A stretch of 6,327 bases of DNA from Pseudonocardiales bacterium (GCA_025465385.1 JAODNG010000538.1:1-6327), one strand, 5' to 3'. Shown: positions 1-6,327, counted from the first letter of the stretch. Notes: generated from the sequence alone by a model not told the origin. Program-made: numbers and translations.

Positions 1-621
1 GAACTGGTGCACCGGCATCAGCTCCACCGCGGTCACCCCGAGGTCACGGAAATGCTTGATCATAACCGGATGCGCCAGACCGGAGTAACTGCCGCGGACG
101 TCATCGGGAATCCGCGGATGGCGCATCGTCATGCCCTTGACGTGCGCCTCGTAGATCACTGTTTCCTGATACGGAATCCGCAGCGGTCGGTCATCGGACC
201 AGTCGAAATACGGGTTGACCACGACCGAGGTCATCGCATAGGGCGCGGAGTCGGCGTCGTTGTAGGAGTCCGGGTCACCGAACCGGTAGGCAAACAGCGC
301 CTCGTTCCACTCGATGCGGCCGTCGATCGCCTTGGCATACGGGTCGAGCAGAAGCTTGCTCGGGTTGCACCGCAAACCTGCCGCGGGATCGTAGGGACCG
401 TGCACACGGTAGCCGTAGCGCTGGCCGGGAGCGATCCGCGGCATGTAGCCGTGCCACACCAGGGCGTCGCGTTCGGGCAGTGCGATCCGCGTCTCTTTGC
501 CCGCATCGTTGAACAAGCACAGCTCGATGTGGTGCGCGGCCTCGGAAAAGATCGAGAAATTGGTGCCCCCGCCGTCATAGGTCGCGCCCAACGGGTAGGG
601 CGAGCCAGGCCAGATGTCCAC
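1..621 (-). CDS. glgX: Glycogen debranching enzyme GlgX/TreX, N-terminal part (cut at the window edge)
   Basis: This family (GH13, isoamylase type) hydrolyses alpha-1,6 branch points of glycogen in the cytoplasm and in actinobacteria also feeds the TreY/TreZ trehalose route. The 207 visible residues begin with WPGSPYPLGATYDG (residues 4-17), the start of the CBM48-like N-terminal domain. They continue with RYGYRVHGPYDP (68-79) and NPSKLLLDPYAKAI (86-99), and enter the catalytic barrel at ETVIYEAHVKGMT (153-165). The last visible segment is VTAVELMPVHQF (196-207). The catalytic Asp/Glu residues lie beyond the edge; family members are about 700 residues. The start is taken as GTG at 621 because homology begins there and GGAGG lies at 630-626, although the 4-nt spacing is short. 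In-frame ATG (702) and GTG (696, 708) codons upstream would add an Arg-rich stretch that does not look conserved. The gene is divergent from argS. Whether it is the main or a second glgX copy cannot be seen. Family call sure, start less so. Confidence 0.93.
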   Translation of the reverse strand, partial: MDIWPGSPYPLGATYDGGGTNFSIFSEAAHHIELCLFNDAGKETRIALPERDALVWHGYMPRIAPGQRYGYRVHGPYDPAAGLRCNPSKLLLDPYAKAIDGRIEWNEALFAYRFGDPDSYNDADSAPYAMTSVVVNPYFDWSDDRPLRIPYQETVIYEAHVKGMTMRHPRIPDDVRGSYSGLAHPVMIKHFRDLGVTAVELMPVHQF

Positions 622-730
622 ACAACCTCCGTAGGTCCGCGTTGTTCGCCCGGCGTACCGCAGCCGCCGGGCGGTGTCTTTGTATCGTCTGCGCACGGCC
701 ATCGCCACTGCAAAGCAGCACCGGGCGACG

Positions 731-757
731 TTGACCCGCGGCACGGCCTGGGACAAT
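731..757 (+). promoter_or_regulatory. Tentative sigma-70-type promoter for argS
   Basis: TTGACC (731-736) matches the -35 consensus at five of six bases, and GACAAT (752-757) matches the -10 consensus at four of six. The spacer is only 15 nt, shorter than the usual 16-18. If real, transcription would start near 764 and give a leader of about 48 nt before argS. I saw no convincing promoter for glgX on the other strand. The nearest candidate is TACAAA at 684-679, which has no well-spaced -35. Confidence 0.3.
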
Positions 758-773
758 GGGCCGTGACGGGGTT

Positions 774-797
774 TCATCACAGGGGTCATCACAGGAA
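774..797 (+). repeat. 12-nt tandem direct repeat in the presumed argS leader
   Basis: TCATCACAGGGG (774-785) is followed directly by TCATCACAGGAA (786-797); the first ten bases are identical. The copies lie immediately before the ribosome binding site of argS. The period is slightly over one helical turn, so a regulator site or a simple slippage duplication are both possible. I do not recognise a known operator. Confidence 0.6.
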
Positions 798-798
798 C

Positions 799-803
799 GG
801 AGG
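799..803 (+). promoter_or_regulatory. Ribosome binding site that fixes the argS TTG start
   Basis: GGAGG lies 8 nt before the TTG at 812. The argS frame has a stop at 764-766 and no other ATG, GTG or TTG between that stop and 812, so the rare TTG start is well supported. An ATG at 804 is in another frame. Confidence 0.75.
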
Positions 804-811
804 ATGCCCGG

Positions 812-2581
812 TTGACTGAGCACGAGGTGCGCTCACTGATCGGTCAGGTCGAGGTCGCCGTCCGCGATGCGATCGATCGGGCTCTACCGGAGCTGGCCGG
901 CGCCGACCCGGTCGTCCGGCGCTCCGAGCACGCCGATTTCCAGTCCAACGCCGCGCTCGCGCTCGCCAAACGCGCCCGTACCAGGCCTGCGGAGGTGGCC
1001 GGCGCTGTGTCGGAGGCGTTGCGGGCATCTACCGTCACACCCGTCGCTGAGGTCACCGTGTCCGGACCGGGTTTCCTCAATCTGACCCTGACGGATGTCT
1101 CGCTCTGGCAACAGGTCGCCGCCCGGCTGGCCAGCCCGCGCCTGGGGGTCGGCAGTCCGGAACAGGGCCGGCACACCGTCGTCGATTACTCCGGGCCGAA
1201 CGTCGCCAAGGAGATGCACGTCGGTCATCTGCGCACCACCATCATCGGTGACAGCCTGGTCCGGGTACTCGGTTTCCTCGGAGCCGAGGTGATCCGGCAA
1301 AACCACCTCGGGGACTGGGGTACCCAGTTCGGAATGCTCATCCAATATCTCGATGACCACCCCGACGCAACCTGGCACCACGACGAGCTCACCGAAGGCA
1401 TTTCCACCGTCTCCGCGCTCGATAACCTCTACCGGGCCGCCCGCGCCGCCTTCGACGCCGACCCCGCCTTCGCCGAACGGGCCAGAACGCGCGTGGTGGC
1501 GTTGCAGGCCGGCGACGAGGACACCGTCGCGCGCTGGAAGGAGATCGTCGCCGAATCGGAATTCGCGTTCCGCGAGATCTATCACCGGCTCGGCGTCCTT
1601 CTGGAACCCGAGGACTCCGACGGCGAGTCGTTCTACAACTTCCTGCTGCCCGATGTCGTCGACGAGCTGACCAGCGCTGGTATCGCGGTGGAAAGCGACG
1701 GCGCGCTCGTGGTGTTCTCCGAGGAGGTCACCGGCCCCGACGGCAACCCGGTCACGCTGATGGTGCGCAAGAAAGACGGCGGCTACGGCTACGACACCAC
1801 CGATCTGGCCACGATCCGATACCGGGTCCGCGATCTGAAGGCCGACCGCATCCTCTACGTGGTCGACTCCCGGCAGGCCCTGCACTTCCGACTCATCTTC
1901 GAGGCAGCACGCCGCGCCGGCTGGCTCACCGACGGCATCGACGCCGCCCACGTCGCGCACGGCGCTGTGCTCGGCCCCGACGGGCGGCCGTTCAAGACCC
2001 GCTCCGGCGACACCGTCAAGCTCATGGAACTACTGGACCACGCCGTCGACCGGGCACGCGCCGCCATCGCCGACAAGGCGCACGAACTCACCGATGAGGA
2101 TTTGGCCCGGATCGCGGAGCAGGCGGGTATCGGCGCGGTCAAATACGCTGATCTGTCAACGTCGCGTATCAAGGACTACGTTTTCGACGTCGAGCGGATG
2201 GTGTCGTTCAACGGCAATACCGGGGTGTATCTGCAATACGCGCACACCCGTATCTGCTCCATCCTCCGCAAGGCGGCGGCCGACAGGGCCACCGAGGTGG
2301 ATCCGACGCTGCCACTGCATCCCGCGGAACGGGCTCTTATACTCGAGCTCGACGCATTCGGCGACACCCTCGCCGAAGTCGGCCGGACCCTCGAGCCGCA
2401 CCGGCTGTGCGGTCACCTCTATGACCTGGCGAAGGCATTCACCGACTTCTACGAAGCGTGCCCGGTACTCTCAGCAGCAGAACCGGTCCGTACCAACCGC
2501 ATTGCGCTATGCCAGCTCTCCGCCCGCACCCTGGGCCAGGGCTTGAATCTGCTAGGTATCGCGGCACCAGAACGGATGTAA
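812..2581 (+). CDS. argS: Arginyl-tRNA synthetase, E. coli-like type
   Basis: Cytoplasmic class I aminoacyl-tRNA synthetase that charges tRNA-Arg with arginine using ATP. The 589 residues show the full layout. The N-terminal ArgRS-specific domain covers about 1-90. The catalytic core contains VDYSGPN (124-130) and the HIGH-type motif HVGH (136-139). The KMSKS region is replaced by FKTRSG (394-399). The C-terminal alpha-helical anticodon-binding domain follows YLQYAHTR (473-480) and ends with LGIAAPERM. The VDYSGPN...HLGDWGTQFG and KTRSG signatures belong to the subgroup that includes the E. coli enzyme. From memory, the usual mycobacterial ArgS has FVSANPTGP and a KMSK motif and is about 550 residues. 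This is therefore probably a second, acquired ArgRS, an inference that needs the rest of the genome. The TTG start is forced by an upstream stop at 764-766 and supported by GGAGG at 799-803. It is divergent from glgX, with a small zinc-ribbon gene 109 bp downstream. No frameshift or missing motif is seen. Confidence 0.95.
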   Translation: MTEHEVRSLIGQVEVAVRDAIDRALPELAGADPVVRRSEHADFQSNAALALAKRARTRPAEVAGAVSEALRASTVTPVAEVTVSGPGFLNLTLTDVSLWQQVAARLASPRLGVGSPEQGRHTVVDYSGPNVAKEMHVGHLRTTIIGDSLVRVLGFLGAEVIRQNHLGDWGTQFGMLIQYLDDHPDATWHHDELTEGISTVSALDNLYRAARAAFDADPAFAERARTRVVALQAGDEDTVARWKEIVAESEFAFREIYHRLGVLLEPEDSDGESFYNFLLPDVVDELTSAGIAVESDGALVVFSEEVTGPDGNPVTLMVRKKDGGYGYDTTDLATIRYRVRDLKADRILYVVDSRQALHFRLIFEAARRAGWLTDGIDAAHVAHGAVLGPDGRPFKTRSGDTVKLMELLDHAVDRARAAIADKAHELTDEDLARIAEQAGIGAVKYADLSTSRIKDYVFDVERMVSFNGNTGVYLQYAHTRICSILRKAAADRATEVDPTLPLHPAERALILELDAFGDTLAEVGRTLEPHRLCGHLYDLAKAFTDFYEACPVLSAAEPVRTNRIALCQLSARTLGQGLNLLGIAAPERM

Positions 2582-2679
2582 ATCGCTGCACCCAAACGGC
2601 GATCTTGCTGTCTGGCTACGGCATGTCCAGCGGCTGCGCCGCCACGAATTGCAACCAATCCATCAGCAGCCGGACTGTT

Positions 2680-2684
2680 GGAGG
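2680..2684 (+). promoter_or_regulatory. Ribosome binding site that fixes the small-gene start
   Basis: GGAGG sits 6 nt before GTG at 2691. It favours this GTG over an in-frame TTG at 2649, which has no comparable site upstream. The 2582-2690 gap otherwise holds only a weak GC hairpin and no clear promoter, so read-through from argS is plausible. Confidence 0.65.
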
Positions 2685-2690
2685 AGTGCC

Positions 2691-2870
2691 GTGACCGCAC
2701 CCAGACCCGAGCCGCCAGCCGAGGATGGTGGTGACCACGCCTGCTGGCTACCTCGAGTCTGCCCGGAATGCGGCCTGCTTGCCGACCAGGACCCACCCGT
2801 CATGTGCACCGGCTGCGGCGCGCAGATCCCAGACGACGACCCCCGGCCCGGCCGGGCGGTCACACCCTGA
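2691..2870 (+). CDS. Small zinc-ribbon-like protein (59 residues), function unknown
   Basis: I do not recognise this protein. It has 59 residues with four cysteines in two knuckles, CPECG (Cys24, Cys27) and CTGCG (Cys39, Cys42), separated by 11 residues. This is the pattern of a treble-clef or zinc-ribbon metal site. His16 and Cys18 lie just before the first knuckle. Both ends are rich in Pro, Asp and Glu (PRPEPPAEDGGD at the start, IPDDDPRPGR near the end), and there is no signal peptide or membrane segment. The GTG start follows GGAGG with 6-nt spacing. A TTG at 2649 would add 14 residues without a ribosome binding site. It runs in the same direction as argS, 109 bp behind it, and its last 11 bp overlap the end of the convergent aminotransferase gene. 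The cysteine spacing, strong ribosome binding site and position argue for a real gene. Possible roles include nucleic-acid or protein binding, but nothing in the sequence decides this. Confidence 0.72.
   Translation: MTAPRPEPPAEDGGDHACWLPRVCPECGLLADQDPPVMCTGCGAQIPDDDPRPGRAVTP
2847..2856. repeat. 10-bp GC palindrome near the convergent gene ends
   Basis: CCCGGCCGGG is a perfect palindrome inside the end of the small zinc-ribbon gene, just beyond the stop of the aminotransferase gene. It has no loop and no T-run, so it is a weak terminator candidate at best. In GC-rich DNA it could be chance. Confidence 0.35.
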
Positions 2871-4149
2871 CCGATCGGTCGAGCAGGCGCTCTACCGCGG
2901 CCAGCTTGATGCACAGGACCAGCCCGTCCAAGGCGTCAGCCAGCTCGGACAGCGGCGGGTAGGTCGGTGCCAGCCGGATCACCCGATCGTCGGGGTCCTG
3001 CCCGTACGGGAACGGCGCGCCCGCGGCGGTCAGCGCGATGCCGGCGTCAGCAGCGAGCTCCACGACTCGGCTGGCACAACCTTCCAGCACCTCCAGGGTG
3101 ACGAAATAACCTCCCTCGGGTTCCGTCCAGGTCGCCACCCCGCTGTCGCCCAGTTGGCTCGCCAATGTGCGCTGGACAAGATCGAACTTCGGTTTGAGCA
3201 GCGCCCGATGGCGGTCCATATGAGCATGCACGCCGGCTGCGGTTCCCAGAAAGAGTGCGTGCCGCAGCTGGTTGACCTTATCGGGGCCGATGGTGCGCTT
3301 GGCGAGGTGCCCGGTCAACCAGTCCACGTTGGCCACGGACGCGCCGTAGAAGGCCACTCCGCTGCCCGCCAGCGTGATCTTCGAGGTGGAGCCGAACACG
3401 AAGGGCCGATCAGCGTGGCCAGCCGCGGCGGCCAACTGCAGGATGTCGGCGGTCTCGTGCCGGACCTCGGTCAGATGGTGCACCGAGTAGGCGTCATCCC
3501 AGAAAATCCGGAAGTCGGGAGCGGCGGTGCGCATCTGAGCCAGCCGACCGGCGGTCTGCTCGGAGTACCGGATGCCTGACGGGTTGCTGTACTTGGGCAC
3601 GCACCAGATTCCCTTGATCCTGGCGTCCGCTGCGACCAGCCGCTCGACCTCGTCCATGTTCGGTCCCGTCGCGTTCATCGGGACGGTGATCATCTGGATG
3701 CGCATCTTCTCGCACACCGAGAAGTGCCGGTCGTACCCGGGCACCGGGCACAGCAACGCCGTCCCGGTACCCATCCCCCACGGCTGCACCGATCCGGGCA
3801 CGCCGAACAGCACGGCGTGCACCAGACACTCGTGCATCAGCTCCAGACTGGAGTTACCGAACGCGATCAGCTGCTCGACCGGAACTCCAAGCAGTCCGCT
3901 GAAGATTTCCCGCAGCTCCACCAGCCCACGCAGGCCTCCGTAGTTGCGGGTGTCAGCGCCATCGCTGGCCACGTGCTTGCCGGCCCCCGGCAGCTCCAGC
4001 AGTGGCTCGGACAGGTCCAGCTGCTCGGCCGACGGCTTGCCCCTGGTCAGGTCCAGGGTCAGCCCCTGCGCCTGCAGTGCCTCATACTCCCCACGCAAGT
4101 CGTGGCGGTACCGGGCCAATTCGCTGGTGGACAGCTGGGTCAGGTTCAC
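2860..4149 (-). CDS. aspC: Aspartate aminotransferase, Rv3722c-like (class Ic, MocR-type aminotransferase fold)
   Basis: PLP enzyme that exchanges amino groups between aspartate/oxaloacetate and glutamate/2-oxoglutarate in the cytoplasm. It has 429 residues, close to the roughly 435 of M. tuberculosis Rv3722c, which is known as a main aspartate aminotransferase. Visible marks are LTLDLTRGKPSAEQLDLS (30-47), DTRNYGG (66-72) and NSSLELMHE (99-107). The PLP pocket shows YSNPSG (187-192, Asn189) and FWDDAYSVH (216-224, Asp218 and Tyr221). The Schiff-base lysine is Lys257 in GSTSKITLAGSG. Arg392 in IRLAP is expected to bind the substrate carboxylate. The frame stays open far upstream, antisense to the nitrate reductase gene. 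GTG at 4149 is chosen because family similarity begins with NLTQLSTSELARY; GGGGA at 4164-4160 is a modest ribosome binding site. It is divergent from the nitrate reductase gene and shares a 129-bp intergenic region with a GlnR-like box. As the locus differs from what I recall around Rv3722c, it may be a paralogue. Confidence 0.93.
   Translation of the reverse strand: MNLTQLSTSELARYRHDLRGEYEALQAQGLTLDLTRGKPSAEQLDLSEPLLELPGAGKHVASDGADTRNYGGLRGLVELREIFSGLLGVPVEQLIAFGNSSLELMHECLVHAVLFGVPGSVQPWGMGTGTALLCPVPGYDRHFSVCEKMRIQMITVPMNATGPNMDEVERLVAADARIKGIWCVPKYSNPSGIRYSEQTAGRLAQMRTAAPDFRIFWDDAYSVHHLTEVRHETADILQLAAAAGHADRPFVFGSTSKITLAGSGVAFYGASVANVDWLTGHLAKRTIGPDKVNQLRHALFLGTAAGVHAHMDRHRALLKPKFDLVQRTLASQLGDSGVATWTEPEGGYFVTLEVLEGCASRVVELAADAGIALTAAGAPFPYGQDPDDRVIRLAPTYPPLSELADALDGLVLCIKLAAVERLLDRSVRV
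2869..2880. repeat. 12-bp perfect palindrome at the convergent gene ends
   Basis: GACCGATCGGTC reads the same on both strands. It covers the last two bases of the zinc-ribbon stop codon and the final codons of the aminotransferase gene. It could be part of a bidirectional transcription end or a dyad protein site, but has no loop or T-run. It may only reflect coding (the ...DRSV... segment of the aminotransferase). Confidence 0.4.
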
Positions 4150-4229
4150 GCAGGCATCATCCCCGGTCGGCTCGATTGCACGCAGGCTGACCGACGCCCC
4201 GCGAGCCGGACCACACCGACAGATGACCT

Positions 4230-4256
4230 GTAACCGGCAGACAACGGCGCTGAAAC
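4230..4256 (+). promoter_or_regulatory. Candidate GlnR box between the divergent aspC and nitrate reductase genes
   Basis: Three pentamers at exact 11-nt period, GTAAC (4230-4234), ACAAC (4241-4245) and GAAAC (4252-4256), give the pattern AC-n9-AC-n9-AC. The GlnR motif known from mycobacteria and Streptomyces alternates GTnAC and GAAAC with 6-nt gaps. The first and third pentamers match the two half-site types fully, and the middle one matches GAAAC at three of five. The box ends 22 bp before the nitrate reductase start and about 80 bp before aspC. Assimilatory nitrate reductase genes are established GlnR targets in mycobacteria. Binding is inferred; a full four-half-site array is not present. 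Confidence 0.5.
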
Positions 4257-4278
4257 GCGGTAGGCGGACGGTAATGGT

Positions 4279-6327
4279 GTGGATGGCCACCAGACGCTGA
4301 CGCACTGCCCGTACTGCTCGCTGCAGTGCGGCATCACATTGCGTGTCGCTCCCAACCGGGTCCACCTGGCACCCCAGGACGATTTCCCTACCAACCGGGG
4401 CGGGCTGTGCAGCAAGGGTTGGAACGCAGCCGAGCTGCTCGACTACCCGCAGCGGCTGACGGCGCCCTTGGTCCGCGACCGGCGCGACGCGCCGCTCAAA
4501 CCCACCACCTGGGACGACGCGCTCGATCGGGTCGTCCATGCCGTGCGGCGCTCCCAGCAGAACCACGGTCCGGACGCGGTGGGCTGCTTCGGCGGCGGTG
4601 GTCTGACCAACGAGAAGGCCTACCAGCTCGGCAAGTTCGCCCGGGTCGCTTTGAGCACCTCCCAGATCGACTACAACGGCCGGTTCTGCATGTCTTCGGC
4701 CGCCGCGGCGACTACCCGCGCGTTCGGCATCGACCGGGGCCTGCCGTTCCCGCTGGCTGACATCGCGGCGGCCGACGTCGTCCTGCTGGTCGGGTCCAAT
4801 CCGGCGGACACCATGCCGCCGGCGATGCAGTGGTTCGACGAGGGTCGTAGCCGCGGCGCGACGCATATCACCATCGACCCTCGACGTACCAGCACTGCCC
4901 TTGGCTCCAAAGTCCACCTGCAACCGGTGCCCGGCACGGATCTTGCACTGGCCAATGGGCTGCTACATCTGGCAATCCGGCACGGTCACATCGACGCTGC
5001 ATACATAGCCGAGCGGACCTCCGGCTTCGAGCAGGTGCGCCGGGTGGTGCGCTCGTATTGGCCGGACCGGGTGGAGCGAATCACCGGCGTTGCAGCCACC
5101 CAATTGGACGAGGCGGCGCGGCTGCTCGGCGAGGCATCGACGGCCATGGTGCTCACCGCCAGGGGGGCCGAGCAGCACAGCAACGGCACCGACACCACGC
5201 TGGCGTTCATCAACCTGGCGTTGGCTCTGGGCCTGCCCGGGCGTCCCGGCTCCGGGTTCGCAACCCTGACCGGGCAGGGCAATGGGCAGGGCGGCCGGGA
5301 GCACGGTCAGAAGGCCGATCAGCTGCCCGGCTACCGGCGCCTCGACGATCCCCAAGACCGTCAGCACGTCGCCGCGGTCTGGGGAGTCGACCCCGACAGC
5401 TTGCCCGGCCCGGGCACGTCGGCCTACGAAATGCTTGACCGGCTGGGCACCGACGGTGGGGTACACACGCTGTTGGTCTTCGCCTCCAACATCGCCGTCT
5501 CCGCGCCACACGCGACCCATGTCGCGCAGCGGCTGGCCGGGCTGGACTGCCTGGTGGTCAGCGACTTCGTGCTCTCCGAGACCGCGGCACTGGCCGATGT
5601 CGTGCTCCCCTGTACGCAATGGGCGGAGGAGGAGGGCACGCTGACCAATCTGGAGGGCCGGGTACTGCTGCGCCGCAAGGCGCTGGATCCACCACCCGGA
5701 GTGCCCTCGGACCTGCAGATCCTGCGCGCTCTGGCCGAGCGGCTCGGCTGTCGGGCCAGCTTCAAAGACCGGCCACGGGAGGTATTCGACGAGCTGCGGG
5801 CGGCCAGCGCGGGCGGCCTGGCGGACTACGCGGGCATCACCTACGAGCGCATTGCCGACGAGCAGGGCGTGTTCTGGCCGTGCCCGGACGAGCAGCATCC
5901 CGGCACGCCGCGGCTGTTCGCCGACCGCTTCTCCACCCCCGACGGCCGGGCCCGGTTCCACCCGGTCCAGCACCGCGACCCTGCGGAACTGCCGGACTCG
6001 CAGTACCCCTACTACCTCAGCACCGGGCGAAACCGGTCGCATTACCAGTCCGGGGCGCAGACCCGGCGGGTGCGCGCGCTGGTCACCGCCGAGCCCGACG
6101 CCTTCGTCGAACTGCATCCGGAACTCGCCCGCCGGGTCGGCGTCGGTCCAGGCGACTTCGTGCGGCTGGACACCCGCCGTGGCAGCGCCGTGCTGCGCGC
6201 CAGGCTCACCGAGGACATCCGCTCCGACACGGTCTTCGTGCCCTTTCACTGGAGTGGGCAGGCCACCGCCAATGCGCTGACCAACCCCGTGTTGGACCCC
6301 GTCTCGCGGATGCCGGAGTTCAAGGCC
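4279..6327 (+). CDS. narB: Assimilatory nitrate reductase, molybdopterin subunit, N-terminal part (cut at the window edge)
   Basis: Cytoplasmic Mo-bisMGD enzyme that reduces nitrate to nitrite as the first step of nitrate assimilation. The 683 visible residues start with a [4Fe-4S] site: Cys10, Cys13, Cys17 and Cys44 (C-x2-C-x3-C-x26-C), with Lys46 in CSKG. Next comes the molybdopterin domain with the expected Mo-ligand Cys137 in NGRFCMSSAA. GQGNGQGGREHGQKADQLPG (332-351) and TNLEGRV (456-462) are typical of NarB/NasC-type nitrate reductases. The molybdopterin-dinucleotide-binding C-terminal domain begins near YPYYLSTGRNRSHYQSG (576-592) and is cut. There is no Tat signal, in keeping with an assimilatory rather than periplasmic enzyme. 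The start GTG at 4279 is nearly forced: an in-frame stop lies at 4261-4263 and the first cysteine is nine residues in; GGCGGA at 4263-4268 is a weak ribosome binding site. Some actinobacterial homologues are fused to a flavoprotein reductase; that cannot be seen here. The symbol nasN is used for the M. smegmatis enzyme. Confidence 0.93.
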   Translation, partial: MDGHQTLTHCPYCSLQCGITLRVAPNRVHLAPQDDFPTNRGGLCSKGWNAAELLDYPQRLTAPLVRDRRDAPLKPTTWDDALDRVVHAVRRSQQNHGPDAVGCFGGGGLTNEKAYQLGKFARVALSTSQIDYNGRFCMSSAAAATTRAFGIDRGLPFPLADIAAADVVLLVGSNPADTMPPAMQWFDEGRSRGATHITIDPRRTSTALGSKVHLQPVPGTDLALANGLLHLAIRHGHIDAAYIAERTSGFEQVRRVVRSYWPDRVERITGVAATQLDEAARLLGEASTAMVLTARGAEQHSNGTDTTLAFINLALALGLPGRPGSGFATLTGQGNGQGGREHGQKADQLPGYRRLDDPQDRQHVAAVWGVDPDSLPGPGTSAYEMLDRLGTDGGVHTLLVFASNIAVSAPHATHVAQRLAGLDCLVVSDFVLSETAALADVVLPCTQWAEEEGTLTNLEGRVLLRRKALDPPPGVPSDLQILRALAERLGCRASFKDRPREVFDELRAASAGGLADYAGITYERIADEQGVFWPCPDEQHPGTPRLFADRFSTPDGRARFHPVQHRDPAELPDSQYPYYLSTGRNRSHYQSGAQTRRVRALVTAEPDAFVELHPELARRVGVGPGDFVRLDTRRGSAVLRARLTEDIRSDTVFVPFHWSGQATANALTNPVLDPVSRMPEFKA

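Noticed and set aside
7..819. Plus-strand open frame of 270 codons opposite glgX
   Set aside because: The minus strand has clear GlgX motifs throughout; the plus reading is His/Arg/Gly/Val-rich without a recognisable domain and is a high-GC shadow.
884..1960. Minus-strand open frame of 358 codons inside argS
   Set aside because: It lies antisense to conserved ArgRS motifs and shows only low-complexity Gly/Val/Asp-rich sequence; a codon-bias shadow.
2630..2642. GCGGC-TGC-GCCGC hairpin after argS as a terminator
   Set aside because: A 5-bp stem with a 3-nt loop and no T-run is too weak; such stems are frequent by chance in this base composition.
2582..2690. A tRNA or other RNA gene between argS and the small zinc-ribbon gene
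   Set aside because: No cloverleaf, T-loop motif or long stem can be drawn in the 109 bp.
4150..4923. N-terminal extension of the aminotransferase frame across the intergenic region and antisense to nitrate reductase
   Set aside because: Family similarity begins at GTG 4149; the extension has no recognisable domain and overlaps the iron-sulphur and molybdenum-ligand region of the nitrate reductase gene.
4963..6249. Minus-strand open frame of 428 codons opposite the nitrate reductase
   Set aside because: The plus strand carries uninterrupted, strongly conserved nitrate reductase motifs; the reverse reading has none.

Overview
The window is high-GC DNA with dense, tightly packed genes, and its proteins read like those of a mycobacterium or close relative (Mycobacteriales). 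From memory, without any search, the aminotransferase resembles M. tuberculosis Rv3722c, the partial debranching enzyme resembles mycobacterial GlgX/TreX, and the nitrate reductase resembles mycobacterial assimilatory nitrate reductases. No mobile element, tRNA, rRNA, CRISPR array or phage gene is visible. All five genes appear to start at GTG or TTG rather than ATG.

Layout: (1) 1-621, minus strand, the N-terminal 207 residues of a glycogen debranching enzyme (GlgX), cut by the left edge. (2) 622-811, a divergent intergenic region with a tentative promoter and a 12-nt tandem repeat in the presumed argS leader. (3) 812-2581, plus strand, a complete arginyl-tRNA synthetase of the E. coli-like type, unlike the ArgS usual for mycobacteria. 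(4) 2691-2870, plus strand, a 59-residue four-cysteine zinc-ribbon-like protein. (5) 2860-4149, minus strand, a complete Rv3722c-type aspartate aminotransferase whose 3' end overlaps the small gene by 11 bp. (6) 4150-4278, a divergent intergenic region with a GlnR-like operator. (7) 4279-6327, plus strand, the first 683 residues of a molybdopterin assimilatory nitrate reductase, cut by the right edge.

The clearest functional theme is on the right. Nitrate reductase is the first step from nitrate to ammonium. The divergent aminotransferase moves amino nitrogen between glutamate and aspartate. The shared region carries three pentamers at 11-nt period that match the GlnR pattern, so both may respond to nitrogen status. 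The left half (glycogen debranching, alternative ArgRS, zinc-ribbon peptide) has no obvious link to it. The argS-like gene and its small neighbour are the least explained part of the window.
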